A DNA stretch of 62,281 nt, from assembly GCA_910586835.1 (NCBI GenBank), contig CAJUJU010000016.1, positions 1 to 62,281 of the forward strand, given 5' to 3'. The notes below the pieces were generated by a model that was given only the letters and a program-made list of their open reading frames with translations, did not search any database and was not told the origin of the DNA. This document shows positions 52,779-62,280 of this stretch, piece by piece. Every line of letters begins with the position of its first letter. The first letter of the stretch is position 1. The DNA is from an uncultured Acetatifactor sp. (GTDB lineage Bacteria > Bacillota > Clostridia > Lachnospirales > Lachnospiraceae). Position numbers and translations under genes: made by a program.

Positions 52779-52802
52779 AAAAAAACCCCCTCTCTTCCGT
52801 TT

Positions 52803-52844
52803 CTCTAATGCATTAGAGTATACTTCCACTCTAACAGATTAGAG
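52803..52844. promoter_or_regulatory. Two BlaI-type operators
   Basis: CTCTAATGCATTAGAG (52803-52818) is a perfect palindrome, and CTCTAACAGATTAGAG (52829-52844) shares both half-sites with the same 4-base centre. Centres are 26 bp apart. They flank and overlap the predicted -10 region of the blaI-type promoter. Confidence 0.88.
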
Positions 52845-52856
52845 AAACGGTGTCAA
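52828..52856 (-). promoter_or_regulatory. blaI-type operon promoter
   Basis: On the minus strand TTGACA (52851-52856) and TAGAGT (52828-52833) are 17 bp apart, with operator 2 covering the spacer. TATACT at 52,817-52,822 is an alternative -10. The promoter starts only 10 bp from the end of the DUF4132 gene. Confidence 0.65.
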
Positions 52857-52864
52857 GGGTACAA

Positions 52865-55800
52865 TCAAATCCCTCTGATCTGATCCAATATAAAGGGATC
52901 TCTGATTTTCTGATCCTCCGAAAGAAGCACAATCTTTGACATAATCTCCGCCGTCTTGGGATCCTCATCCACGAAAGGCAAAAACAGCTTTCCGCGCTTC
53001 TGGCTGTGCACCGGCAGGATATTCAGCATAGCGCCGCCCTCCTGATGCACCACTCCGCTGCCCAGATGTACATTGTAGTTTGCCCTGGTTCCCCGGATCA
53101 GGGCATGGCTGTCCTTCAGCGTTACGTTTTCAATCCGAAACAGAGGCAGATTAAACTCCACAATCGCCCGGCGCATCTCAATGGTAGAATGGCTGGTCTC
53201 AGGATCCACGCCGCCCGCGTGAGCCACGCTCACCGCCAGATCCACATCCCGCATGACCTCGCTGTAGATCAGATCCGGCACCTCCTGGATGGTCAGCTGT
53301 CTGAAGGTCTTACGGTCGGAAAATTCCACCCACTCCAGCGTTGGCGCTTCCACGTCGCTGGGAGAAAACCAGTCTGCCAGCGCGTAAATCCTGGCCACAA
53401 TATTTTCCTTGTAATAAATCTTCTGCAGCCCCTCCTCATAGTCTGCCACCCAGCGCCGTCCTCTCAGGCAGCCCACTGTCTTGCCCGGCTGAATCTGGTT
53501 TCCGGCAAACATTCTGGATGCCTTTTGTCCCAGCTCCTCCGGCAGCTTCACATAGAGCTCCCGGAACACCTGCTTAAAGGGCTGCTTTACCTGGCTGTCA
53601 AACAGATGCTTCTGACAGGAATGCCACACCCCAGCGCGGTACAGATCCAGAGGATGGGCAATGTGCAGCCTGTGATCCTCTTTCAGGCGGCTCCTTCTGC
53701 CCTCCCAGTCCACAAGCACAAGCCCTCCGGCAGCTTCCGCCTCCGGAAATCCCATGCGGTCTGCGGCCACAAACACCAGGGGTTTTAAAATCGCGCTTAC
53801 CACGGCGTTCTCCAGAAGACCTGCCACCTCCGCAGCCGTGAACTCCTCCCCGCTCTCCATGGACTCTTCCATCATCTTCTTCGTCCGGGAGTACTGTTCC
53901 TTCAGCTTCTTGTTGGCATCCTTCACCTCCAGCACATAGGCCTTGCTTCCAAGCCGCGACGGCACCGATTTCAGCACTTTTTTGTCCTTCCGGCACAAAA
54001 TGGCGCTCTTGCCTGCCTCGTCCACCTGCAGACAGATCTCCACGTCCTCCACCGCATGCCACTCCATGTAATCCGCATATTCCTGCGTAAGACGGCTCTC
54101 CATCTTCAAAACCAGCCGGGTCACATCGGAAAATCCCGCGTGGACACTTAAGTTCACCAGTGCCGTCCGGGCGGCATTTGCCTCGCTCACCCGCCTCTGC
54201 GCGCCGAACTGCTTTGCCTCCTTTTCGTACTTTCTGATAAAATGATAGCGCTCCAGCAGATCCTTCTCCCGATCCTTTCCAAAAGGAACCAGGCCATAGC
54301 TCATGAGCAGATCCTTGTTCCGCTTTGCCTCAATCTGCTCCCTCAGCTCTTCTGCAGTGACCTTTCCGGTGGCCGCATCCGCGTATTTCCTGGCGCGGGA
54401 ATGCTTCTGCCCGTCGGAGATATATTTTGCAGCCTTATACAACAGACTGAAATTTTTCTCTCCAAGCAGTTCATACACCTCCCGGAACCAGTCGATGTCA
54501 AACGCGCCGTTTCGCAGCTCCTCCGCGGACAGAGGCGTATACCTGGCGATCATGGCCTGCTTCTGATCGTCAAAGTATTCATCCATATGTGCCATAAAAT
54601 AATAGCAGCCGCTCTTCATTCCCGCCCAGCCCAGCGCTTCTTCTATCACGTCGATCCACTGCGGCGCGTACATGGCCACCTCCGCCAGCCGATCCGCCCG
54701 GATACTCGTCTCCTTCAGCCGCCGCTTCAGATCTGCTCCGCTGTCGCCCTCCACAGGATAAGAAGCCTTCAACAGATGACACAGCACCTCCTTCCTGGTC
54801 AGGCCCTGGGCATACCGCCAGGAATAGTAGGTCTCCCGTCCCAGCGTATCCTTCCCCAGCGCCATCAGAATACGAACCAGGTACTCCGCCCCCCTGATAT
54901 AGGTGATGCCTCTGATATCCCCGGAAAACTCCGTGGGCGCCTCCCCACGGCGAAGCTCCGTATCCACAATCACGGGTACAAGACTGTCATACAGTTGGCC
55001 GATGAGCCTGCCGCACCAGGTCTCCTTCCCCACAAGCTCCTCGCCCTGCTCCAGAATTTCCTCTGCCATGGCTTCCCCAAAAAAGTACTTCCAGAGCTGC
55101 CGGTTTCCCCGCCTGCCATACTCCCCCTTTACGATCTGGGTAACAGCCTGCAGGCAGTTCCTCCTGCCAAAATAATTCAGAACGGCCTTGTACAGAATAT
55201 CCTCTGAGACCATTCCCAGATGATATGCCTTCAAAAACCAGTAGGGTGTGATGGGTGTGATCGCCTGGGCGTTCAGGGAGTTAAAAACCTGAAGGGAAGG
55301 TTGGAACCGGCCGCTCTCCCGCTCCTCCGCACATTTCAACTCAAGGCTCCAGGCAGCATAAAACGCCTTCGCAAAATCCTGATCCGTGCTCCAGCAACCC
55401 AACCCCTCCAGAAAACGGTTGAGAAACAGCAGGCTGCCCACCGAAACGGAACGGGTATGAGACGATCCGTTCCAGGCAGTGCTGAACTCTATGGTCTTGT
55501 TCTTTCTGTCAACCACATCGCAAAGAGCCTGTGCCGCCTGCAGCCCCGTCCGCAATAAAAAGTCCTTATCCAGAAACTCATAGCGGTAATTGCGCATCAC
55601 CCCCTGTACCTGTCCGAAATACTCCAACACAAGCGGTAGCGGCTGGAACGGGAACTTCCCCAGCACGGTTCGGTAGAACCTGTGCGTATTCTCATTCTCA
55701 TACGCCTCCCCCTGCCTCCAGAAAAACCTGGCCTCCATCTGCAAAAACACGGAATAGCTGCCGATCTCCCGCTCATAAAACGTCCGAAATTCCTGTTCCA

Positions 55801-58048
55801 GAGGATAGTATTTCAGCCGGAATCCATCCACATAAAGTCTGTCCGGCTTTCCCTCCGTCTCCTGCTTCCTGCGCACATATCCATTGGATAAAAGCTGACG
55901 TTCTCCGTTTGCCGTCTCATATTCGTAATCCCTGTTTTGGCGGATCAGCTCATCCAGTTTTTTCAGCTTTCCAATGATCTCCTGCTCCGACAGGGCAACA
56001 CATTGCAGAAGCGCCTCATTCCCTTCCGCAGTCTCCGGAATCTGCTCCGGCGCATCCGGGTCGTAAACTCCCCAGCCCTTCTGTACAGGAGACTCTTCCT
56101 TCGCTCCGCCCAAAATCTCCTCCAGCAGAACCTTCTCCTTGTCCGTAGGGGTCTTGATCTGTTCTGCCAGGGTTCTGACCCGGGCATAAAACGCCTCCTT
56201 TCCCTTCTCCTTTGACAATCTCAAAAGAAGATCCAGCGCGGCGCTGCGCTTTTCCTCATTTTTATCTCCCAGCAGCCGCTTCAGACACTCTTCCATGTCC
56301 CCGTCCTCCTGGGACATCAAAAACTCCAGAAGCTGATTTCTCAGCCGACTGCGCTTAAAGCGAAGCATATCCTCAATCAGACGGTAGTCCTCTCTCTCAA
56401 AGGTCAGCCGCTTTACCAGCGCAATGGCCCTGGCCGAGGTGAATTCCTCAGCGTTCCCCATGTAGCCGATCAGAAGTTCTCTCTGGGTTTTGTTTGCCGG
56501 GCGGTATAAAAGCAGGTTCAGCAACGCCGCCCGCTCACTTCCGTAGCCGTCGCTGTGCACCTCCCCCAAAAGCTCTGCCGACTCTGTTATCTTCTTCTCA
56601 TCCCCCAGCACATAAGCCACGAAGGCCAGCTGACGAACCGCCTCCGAGGGTTTCAGTTCCACCCGGTACCAGGGAAAAATGCAGGGGTCGTAAACCACGC
56701 CCTTTTTGGGCAGACTTTTATAAATGCTCCGGAACTTCTCATACTGAAGCTCCGCCTCCTCCCGGTCCGCAAAATAGTCTGTCAGAACCGGCTTTTTCGG
56801 CTCCGCAAGCTCCCTTCCATTATCACGTTGGCCATAGAGCAGTCCTGAAATCCAGCCGCTCAGGGCGATGTGAAAGGCCGGCATAAACGCCGCCACCAGC
56901 TCCAGATCCTCCGTGTGCTCCAGAATCACCTTCTTCGCCGCCTGCATCTTCAACTGATCGTCAAAAAGACTGAGATTATAAAAGGAAGCCGTCAGCTTCT
57001 GGTTTTTCGTGCCGTGTTCGATCAGTTCCAGCATGGCCGCAACGGCATTTTCCACCTCTTCGAAGCCCAGGGCCCACAGCGCGGCACTGATGGCGATGGA
57101 ATCATTGCTCCTTAGCTGCTCCCTGCAGAACTCCTCCTCCCGAAGACAGCGCCCCATCAGCCCCAGAAGCTTCCCGTTCACCCGATCCACGTTCTTTTCG
57201 TCAAAAATACCTATCCAGGTGGATACCGACCGCTTCACGGAGGAGTACCGCAGCAGATCATTGTCCTCGATTACCTGTAACAGCGCCAAAAACGCTTCCC
57301 TTGTCCCCTCATCCATGGCCTCACAAATGGCCTGCCGAAGCCCCTCCTGCAGCCTGGCCGCCAGGAGCAGGTCACAAACCAGCTTCTGAAGCTCCTTATT
57401 GTCCGAGCGCAGAATCCCCAGGATCATCTCCCGGTCCAGATAAGCGGCATTGTTTTCACTCAAAATCAGATCCTTCAGGGCCTCTATCACCGCCTGGTTG
57501 CCCCGGTCGATCTCAGCCGCATAGATCAGGCTGAAATTCCGGGTAAATCCCCAGTCACTCCTGATATAATCCAGTTTTTCCTCGTCCAGGCGGCGATAGA
57601 TAAAGTCCTCCAGCCGCTCACCGCAGTAATACAGCTTTTCATATGCATTCAGCAAAGCGAACGCCCAGCTCACCTGCGCCCAGTACGCACGAGTGCGCAC
57701 CGTCCTGCGCTGCCAGCCATAGGAAAAAGGAAATTGATTCAGCTTGTCGATGATGTAGAGATAAGATTCCCGGTAGTTTGGGGGAACAAATGCCTCCAGA
57801 AGCTCCCTGTGCCCCCCAACGCCGGGAACCATCCCTTTCCCTTCAAACCACTGTGACGGCTTTTTCTCCTTCTGTTCCCGGAACTGCCTGACAATCCGGC
57901 TCATCTTCCCCTCTTCACTGTAATACTGACGCATGATCTCCTGCGCCAGCGTCCTGTCGTGCTCCGGCAACCTCTGAAGCCTCCTCTCCAGCTCCTCCTG
58001 CCGCCTCTTCCTGATCACCTGTCTTGTACTGTAATCAAACTCAGCCAC
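52865..58048 (-). CDS. Giant DUF4132-type protein (HEAT-like N-terminal region)
   Basis: 1,727 residues. The N-terminal ~700 residues are helix-rich with repeating pairs of amphipathic helices (for example DREMILGILRSDNKELQKLVCDLLLAARLQ), of the HEAT/ARM kind. The middle and C-terminal parts (about 1,150-1,727) match the DUF4132 plan, ending with DLAVSVAHAGGVDPETSHSTIEMR, NYNVHLGSGVVHQEGG and FLPFVDEDPKTAEIMSKIVLLSED. Function is not established; such proteins are found near AAA+ ATPases in some bacteria, but none is here. There is no signal peptide or membrane helix. The start is GTG at 58048 with AGGAGG upstream. It follows the 139-residue partner across a tandem repeat. Confidence 0.75.
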   Translation of the reverse strand: MAEFDYSTRQVIRKRRQEELERRLQRLPEHDRTLAQEIMRQYYSEEGKMSRIVRQFREQKEKKPSQWFEGKGMVPGVGGHRELLEAFVPPNYRESYLYIIDKLNQFPFSYGWQRRTVRTRAYWAQVSWAFALLNAYEKLYYCGERLEDFIYRRLDEEKLDYIRSDWGFTRNFSLIYAAEIDRGNQAVIEALKDLILSENNAAYLDREMILGILRSDNKELQKLVCDLLLAARLQEGLRQAICEAMDEGTREAFLALLQVIEDNDLLRYSSVKRSVSTWIGIFDEKNVDRVNGKLLGLMGRCLREEEFCREQLRSNDSIAISAALWALGFEEVENAVAAMLELIEHGTKNQKLTASFYNLSLFDDQLKMQAAKKVILEHTEDLELVAAFMPAFHIALSGWISGLLYGQRDNGRELAEPKKPVLTDYFADREEAELQYEKFRSIYKSLPKKGVVYDPCIFPWYRVELKPSEAVRQLAFVAYVLGDEKKITESAELLGEVHSDGYGSERAALLNLLLYRPANKTQRELLIGYMGNAEEFTSARAIALVKRLTFEREDYRLIEDMLRFKRSRLRNQLLEFLMSQEDGDMEECLKRLLGDKNEEKRSAALDLLLRLSKEKGKEAFYARVRTLAEQIKTPTDKEKVLLEEILGGAKEESPVQKGWGVYDPDAPEQIPETAEGNEALLQCVALSEQEIIGKLKKLDELIRQNRDYEYETANGERQLLSNGYVRRKQETEGKPDRLYVDGFRLKYYPLEQEFRTFYEREIGSYSVFLQMEARFFWRQGEAYENENTHRFYRTVLGKFPFQPLPLVLEYFGQVQGVMRNYRYEFLDKDFLLRTGLQAAQALCDVVDRKNKTIEFSTAWNGSSHTRSVSVGSLLFLNRFLEGLGCWSTDQDFAKAFYAAWSLELKCAEERESGRFQPSLQVFNSLNAQAITPITPYWFLKAYHLGMVSEDILYKAVLNYFGRRNCLQAVTQIVKGEYGRRGNRQLWKYFFGEAMAEEILEQGEELVGKETWCGRLIGQLYDSLVPVIVDTELRRGEAPTEFSGDIRGITYIRGAEYLVRILMALGKDTLGRETYYSWRYAQGLTRKEVLCHLLKASYPVEGDSGADLKRRLKETSIRADRLAEVAMYAPQWIDVIEEALGWAGMKSGCYYFMAHMDEYFDDQKQAMIARYTPLSAEELRNGAFDIDWFREVYELLGEKNFSLLYKAAKYISDGQKHSRARKYADAATGKVTAEELREQIEAKRNKDLLMSYGLVPFGKDREKDLLERYHFIRKYEKEAKQFGAQRRVSEANAARTALVNLSVHAGFSDVTRLVLKMESRLTQEYADYMEWHAVEDVEICLQVDEAGKSAILCRKDKKVLKSVPSRLGSKAYVLEVKDANKKLKEQYSRTKKMMEESMESGEEFTAAEVAGLLENAVVSAILKPLVFVAADRMGFPEAEAAGGLVLVDWEGRRSRLKEDHRLHIAHPLDLYRAGVWHSCQKHLFDSQVKQPFKQVFRELYVKLPEELGQKASRMFAGNQIQPGKTVGCLRGRRWVADYEEGLQKIYYKENIVARIYALADWFSPSDVEAPTLEWVEFSDRKTFRQLTIQEVPDLIYSEVMRDVDLAVSVAHAGGVDPETSHSTIEMRRAIVEFNLPLFRIENVTLKDSHALIRGTRANYNVHLGSGVVHQEGGAMLNILPVHSQKRGKLFLPFVDEDPKTAEIMSKIVLLSEDQKIRDPFILDQIRGI

Positions 58049-58077
58049 TTTTACTCCCTCCTGTCCGCCCCCGCGGG

Positions 58078-58262
58078 TATTATTCCAGTTTGCCGATATT
58101 ATTCCGGTCTGCTGATATTATTCCGATCTGCAGGTATTGTCCCGATCTGCCGATATTGTCCCGTTCTGCCGATATTGTCCCGATCTGCCGGTATTGTCCC
58201 GTTCTGCCGATATTGTCCCGATCTGCCGGTATTGTCCCGATCTTCCGGTATTATTGCGCTCT
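58078..58262. repeat. 19-bp tandem repeat array
   Basis: About ten head-to-tail units of 19 bp with consensus TATTGTCCCGATCTGCCGA, beginning at 58,078, 58,097, 58,116 and so on. Units alternate between GATCT and GTTCT, and between CCGAT and CCGGT; the first three and the last are more diverged. The unit length is not a multiple of three, and the array lies in the untranslated gap between the 139-residue gene and the GTG of the DUF4132 gene. There are no spacers, so it is not a CRISPR. Confidence 0.93.
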
Positions 58263-58282
58263 GTCAAAACGCCCTTCCCGTT

Positions 58283-58702
58283 CTACCACATTCTCCCTGC
58301 CAGCATTGTCAGTCTGACAAAGGTAAACACACTGTCCTCCGTTACACAAACAGGGTCCTCCAATTTCTCCAGAGGCTCTCCGTCCTGAAAAATACGGTAA
58401 ATGCCGTCCTCAAAGCATTGGATGGCATTTTCCTGTGCCGCAGAAAGCACCGCTTTTTTCTCGCCATAATTAACGCCGAAGCCCACCTTTCCCGCCTGCG
58501 CTTTCTCCTGGATCTCCTCCCTGGTCAGACAGGACAGAAGCTGCGAATGTTCCATCCGCTGATTATACTCCTCCACCCCCGTCTGAACTACCGCCAGAAT
58601 CAGCTCCCGCACCGTGGCAGGGCAGCCGTCGATCTCACAGACGGCAGGCTGTACCGATGCCTTCCGCTTGCCCAAGGCCTTCAGATTTACATTGATTTTC
58701 AT
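58283..58702 (-). CDS. Small partner of the DUF4132 protein, unknown family
   Basis: 139 residues. I do not recognise the family. The opening (MKINVNLKALGKRK, then VCEIDGCPATVRELILAVV) has a strand-strand-helix look of the ubiquitin/ThiS kind, but this is a guess. A second part has AQAGKVGFGVNYGEKKAVLSA and CFEDGIYRIFQDGEPLE. No membrane helix. It is upstream of the giant gene on the same strand, and probably in one transcript. ATG 58702 has GGGAGTGA upstream. Confidence 0.7.
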   Translation of the reverse strand: MKINVNLKALGKRKASVQPAVCEIDGCPATVRELILAVVQTGVEEYNQRMEHSQLLSCLTREEIQEKAQAGKVGFGVNYGEKKAVLSAAQENAIQCFEDGIYRIFQDGEPLEKLEDPVCVTEDSVFTFVRLTMLAGRMW

Positions 58703-58861
58703 AAAAAATATCACTCCCGACTTGTATCACCCAATGAAGGGACAGCCCTGTAAAAAAGTCTTCTTTCCTGCTTCACTGTTTCTCCGAATTGTCCGCCCAC
58801 ATTTCGCATTGCGCCCTGACAGTTCTCTTGTAACTGCAATCAACTGGTCATGGAAATATTG

Positions 58862-59665
58862 TCATACGATAAATTTACAAAAAGCTCTATCATCAAAACT
58901 TGCATTACCTTGCTTTATACCCTTTGTAGAACGGAATAACCGAAAGCACATTGGATCATTTTGCCTGATATAATCTAATTCATTTTCGCATTCCTTTAAA
59001 GTCTTCCTCAAAACAGGATATCCGTCACTGGCCAATATGACTGTATCCCCTTCCGTAACGGAATAGCATTTTATCATTGATTCTTCAATTCCCATTCCAT
59101 TTAATACGGGATATCCAAAGTAACCCAACTTATTTTCAAATTCAAATTGCATTATCAAATTTCTCTGAATACCTTTTCTCCCCAGATCATTTTGTTCCAG
59201 CTCCTTTATATCCGCTCCTTGAGAGATTAGATATTCTAAATAAAACGCACGCAAATCAGCATTCAGTTCGTCTATTTTCTTGGAATGTGTATAGATATCT
59301 TCGTTAATTCTACATTGGCAATCGCCATAAGACCAGACTTCTTTATAAAAATCATTGTAAATAATTATTACCGCTCTGGGATAATCCTCACTCACAAGAT
59401 TTTCTGCACTTTCAATATTATCATGCAAAATACGATCAAGGTTCCTCATTAATTCTATTGCACTTTGCTTTTCCACATCCTGCCGCAGATAATCTGATAA
59501 AACTTCCTTTGCATGAAAACCACTTGTCTTGCCATTCCATAAATGAATTCCCTTTGACGTAACTCCATCTAACACTGCGATCAGATGTTTGCCTATAATC
59601 AAGCCATCCTCACAAGTACTGAGGTTGCCTTCCTTCCCACACAAAAATTGTTCTATTATCTTCAA
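58862..59665 (-). CDS. PP2C-like serine/threonine phosphatase
   Basis: 267 residues in a diverged PP2C fold. Motifs in order: CEDGLIIG (metal Asp, about 18), LIAVLDGVTSKG (about 28-39), VWSYGDCQCRIN (GD motif), TVILASDGYPVL (SDG motif), and DDRAFCKFIV at the very end. All metal-binding aspartates appear to be present. It would remove phosphate from a protein, possibly its neighbour. The start is TTG at 59665 with GGGGGGTGA upstream, 4 bp after the stop of the two-TM protein, so translation is likely coupled. The DNA is A+T-rich compared with everything to its left. Confidence 0.75.
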   Translation of the reverse strand: MKIIEQFLCGKEGNLSTCEDGLIIGKHLIAVLDGVTSKGIHLWNGKTSGFHAKEVLSDYLRQDVEKQSAIELMRNLDRILHDNIESAENLVSEDYPRAVIIIYNDFYKEVWSYGDCQCRINEDIYTHSKKIDELNADLRAFYLEYLISQGADIKELEQNDLGRKGIQRNLIMQFEFENKLGYFGYPVLNGMGIEESMIKCYSVTEGDTVILASDGYPVLRKTLKECENELDYIRQNDPMCFRLFRSTKGIKQGNASFDDRAFCKFIV

Positions 59666-59669
59666 AAAA

Positions 59670-60911
59670 TCACCCCCCGCTATTTTTTAAATATTCGATA
59701 AGCATAACGATTGATGCAGCAGCAGACGGCATCATACGATATGTTTTCCCCTGATAAATAATCATATTGGGCAAAATACATATATGATCAAGTTCTGTTT
59801 TGGGAATCCACAATAATTTTTTGCCGTCCTCTAACAATTCCCTTTGATGGATTTTAGAAGATTTTTTTACTTCAGCAAAAAAATTCTGTTCTATCCTTTC
59901 TTTGGGCAAACTTGAACGTATATAAAATAAAAGCTGCGGTTTCCCACCTTCCACAATATCGCGATAAGCCGCTATTAAATGTTTTCTGTCAGAAAATTCT
60001 TCTTCAAGTTCCTCTCTTTGAATTTTTAACTCATTCGTTATTTCAGACAAAATTGCTTCGATTAATCCATTCTCTGTTAATTTCCCGGAACGATCCAATG
60101 CATATTTTGTCTTCAGACTCGCACCTACACTATCACCATATGTCCCTTTACCTATTGATAATCTGTTTCCTCTTTTGACGAAAACAATATAGCCATCTGA
60201 CGATTCAACAAAACCATTAAATCCTATATGATTTGATAAACAGGATTCTTTTAACGTGTGAATGAATGGGCCATACTCGAATTGCTCCCGAATTGTTAAG
60301 CCATTATGCCATTGAAAATCCATAGCACGATTAGTTACCAATGAATCAAAATATGTTGTTCTGGAAGTCTTGATTATCAATTTTTTATTTTTATATTCCC
60401 AGTCATCAACCCGAATGTTAAGCTGATTATATATTTTAGATCTGGAATGGGCTGCAAACAGTTCGTCAAAGTGTTCCTTTATTATGTCTGGAAGTTCATA
60501 TTGTGCTGTAGAATCTTCAATCTCAATTTCACACTGTTCCAATTCGTACTCACAAATTACAGGAATACGAATTTCCTGTTTATATTTTGGGGGACATTTC
60601 CGCAAATTATCTTGAGACACACGAGAATTATCATAAGTTATCATTTTGTTTGTGTATTTTTGTGTTAATTGATCATAGTTCTCTGTTAATTTAACCGAGT
60701 CCTCTAATTTATTCATTATGAATGCCTGAATTATTTTTGAAAGACCACTCAACAGCAATGCAACAACAATTGTAGTAAACATTGTCCAATCAATAATTGT
60801 AACGGAACTTCGTCTTAAAAAAATGATCAAAATAACTATTCCTGCGATAGTCGCAGTAATTCCCTCACACTTAATAAAATTATAAATAAACTTCTTTGCC
60901 CCTTTTTTCAT
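59670..60911 (-). CDS. Two-TM protein with degenerate Nudix-like C-terminal domain
   Basis: 413 residues. Two N-terminal membrane helices (about 16-33 and 42-66), a middle domain (about 80-260), and a C-terminal domain (about 260-400). The last has Nudix traits: GFNGFVESSDGYIVFVKRG, GTYGDSVGAS and ILSEITNEL where the Nudix box REx2EE would lie (Arg and one Glu missing). It may bind rather than cleave a nucleotide ligand. Membrane-plus-Nudix proteins have been listed among effectors of cyclic-nucleotide defence, but no nucleotidyltransferase is here. ATG 60911 follows AAGGAAG; an open frame upstream continues but is not protein-like. Confidence 0.6.
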   Translation of the reverse strand: MKKGAKKFIYNFIKCEGITATIAGIVILIIFLRRSSVTIIDWTMFTTIVVALLLSGLSKIIQAFIMNKLEDSVKLTENYDQLTQKYTNKMITYDNSRVSQDNLRKCPPKYKQEIRIPVICEYELEQCEIEIEDSTAQYELPDIIKEHFDELFAAHSRSKIYNQLNIRVDDWEYKNKKLIIKTSRTTYFDSLVTNRAMDFQWHNGLTIREQFEYGPFIHTLKESCLSNHIGFNGFVESSDGYIVFVKRGNRLSIGKGTYGDSVGASLKTKYALDRSGKLTENGLIEAILSEITNELKIQREELEEEFSDRKHLIAAYRDIVEGGKPQLLFYIRSSLPKERIEQNFFAEVKKSSKIHQRELLEDGKKLLWIPKTELDHICILPNMIIYQGKTYRMMPSAAASIVMLIEYLKNSGG

Positions 60912-61117
60912 CAGACTAACTTCCTTAGTATATAAATTATTTGGTTTTTTGCATTTTTCATAGTTAAATGACGATAATGCAGCGACGTCACGGGCAGCAA
61001 ATGCTGATTGCTCAAAATTTAATGCACTAATGTACGAGGTACACACATCCCAAAACGGAGCTTCGTTTTTACATAATACTAATTATCCAACTCACTAACC
61101 CGCAACAATTTTTATCC

Positions 61118-61765
61118 CTATTCCTTTCCAGTCACGTCCGCAACACGATAGCAGGCGGTGTTCTTTTCCTTAGCTTTTTCAACTTCAAATCGGAGTATTT
61201 GATTCAACAGCTCCTCGTCAAATTGGACGGAAGCATATGCATCAATCATTGTCTCAAACTGACCTGCTCTTCGCATCAAATCGGCTCTCATCAACATTAT
61301 ATTTTCTTTATTATCATGATTGCTCTCAATCAACTTAGTTGCCAGAGAAATGGCAAGTTCCCGACAATGTTTTGCATTTATATCATCATTCTTATCATCA
61401 CAAGCCCAGGCCGCATGAAGAACGGCAAATAACGCATTCTCTGGATTCTTATCTTCCAAACTGATTAGATAATATTTATAGAACTGCTTAGCAAGCTCCG
61501 ACTCAAATAGTATTTCATCGCAGGTAAGATATTTCTCAGATAGAAGCCATTCTCTTGTCACATCGCTCGGATCTGAAACCTCTTTAGAAATATATCCGCA
61601 TTCAGGACATTCCTGAATCCATACATGCATAGTACTTCTTTTCATTTCAGCCGGTCGCAGATCTAAATCCGGACCTCCGGAAATGTTTGTACTTGCAAGC
61701 CCCCTATACACATTCGTTGCTCCACAAATCGCGCATTTGCATTCCACAGATACTATTCTTGACAT
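61118..61765 (-). CDS. Zinc-ribbon protein (DUF2225-like)
   Basis: 215 residues. The front has two CxxC pairs in a conserved frame: CKCAICGATN (about 9-18), DLDLRPAEM, and WIQECPECGYI (about 49-59). This is close to DUF2225/CpXC-type zinc-ribbon proteins. The rest is helical with TPR-like character (ALFAVLHAAWACDDKNDD, LMRADLMRRAGQFETMIDAYA). No function is known. ATG 61765 follows AGAGGGG; the extra 44 upstream residues are unlikely. It is 206 bp upstream of the two-TM gene on the same strand. Confidence 0.65.
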   Translation of the reverse strand: MSRIVSVECKCAICGATNVYRGLASTNISGGPDLDLRPAEMKRSTMHVWIQECPECGYISKEVSDPSDVTREWLLSEKYLTCDEILFESELAKQFYKYYLISLEDKNPENALFAVLHAAWACDDKNDDINAKHCRELAISLATKLIESNHDNKENIMLMRADLMRRAGQFETMIDAYASVQFDEELLNQILRFEVEKAKEKNTACYRVADVTGKE

Positions 61766-62177
61766 ATAACCCCTCTTGATCGCTGTAGTACTGGCTGCAA
61801 TATCCATATAAACATCTGCCAATACCCATTGCGGCATGGCAGACGTCAAGCTTGTTAAATGGGATACTTGCACAGTCAGACTTTGCAGTTGCTCCATGCT
61901 GTTTATGCTGACACGGCAAAATACCTACACGTTGTTCTCTTTTCGGTATGGGAGGTATAATAGCATATAGCAACTAGCCAATTCAACCATTCTGTCAACT
62001 CAGCATATTAAATATCCATCCTTTCTACACAGCATACCCAATAGCTATTCCGTCAACTCAACTCTTTGGATGGATATGTTCCCGCACATTGATTTTAAGG
62101 GATTTTCGTGAATTCATCACATTCAAACTACATGCTGTATTTCGCAGAATCCCCTGATTTCAATCATTTCCGCACTC
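61766..62177. other. Noncoding stretch upstream of the zinc-ribbon gene
   Basis: 412 bp with no convincing gene on either strand. On the minus strand a possible promoter is TTGAAT followed after 18 bp by TATTAT (around 61,960-61,990). The motifs CTGTCAACTCA and CCGTCAACTCA recur at about 61,993 and 62,048, forming a loose direct repeat 55 bp apart. Otherwise nothing distinct is seen. Confidence 0.5.
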
Positions 62178-62280
62178 TTATTTCTCAACCCGTGACATCA
62201 ATACCACGCACTCAACATGTTCACCATTGTCCAAACCTATACTTAAATCATTTTCAATAATCGGCAGCTTAAACCGAATT
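62178..62280 (-). CDS. C-terminal end of a further minus-strand gene (partial)
   Basis: A 33-codon open frame runs in from the right edge and stops at TAA (62178-62180). Its end, FKLPIIENDLSIGLDNGEH, has amphipathic protein-like composition. It is too short to identify and may be chance. Confidence 0.35.
   Translation of the reverse strand, partial: IRFKLPIIENDLSIGLDNGEHVECVVLMSRVEK

Noticed and set aside
52865..58048. Frameshifted or fused pair of genes in the 5.2-kb frame
   Set aside because: The frame is continuous from a good ribosome site to a typical family C-terminus with no composition break.
58078..58262. CRISPR array
   Set aside because: Units are head to tail with no spacers and no cas genes are present; it is a simple tandem repeat.
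59670..60911. CBASS operon
   Set aside because: No CD-NTase, E1/E2-like or JAB genes are in the window. The membrane-Nudix resemblance alone is not enough.
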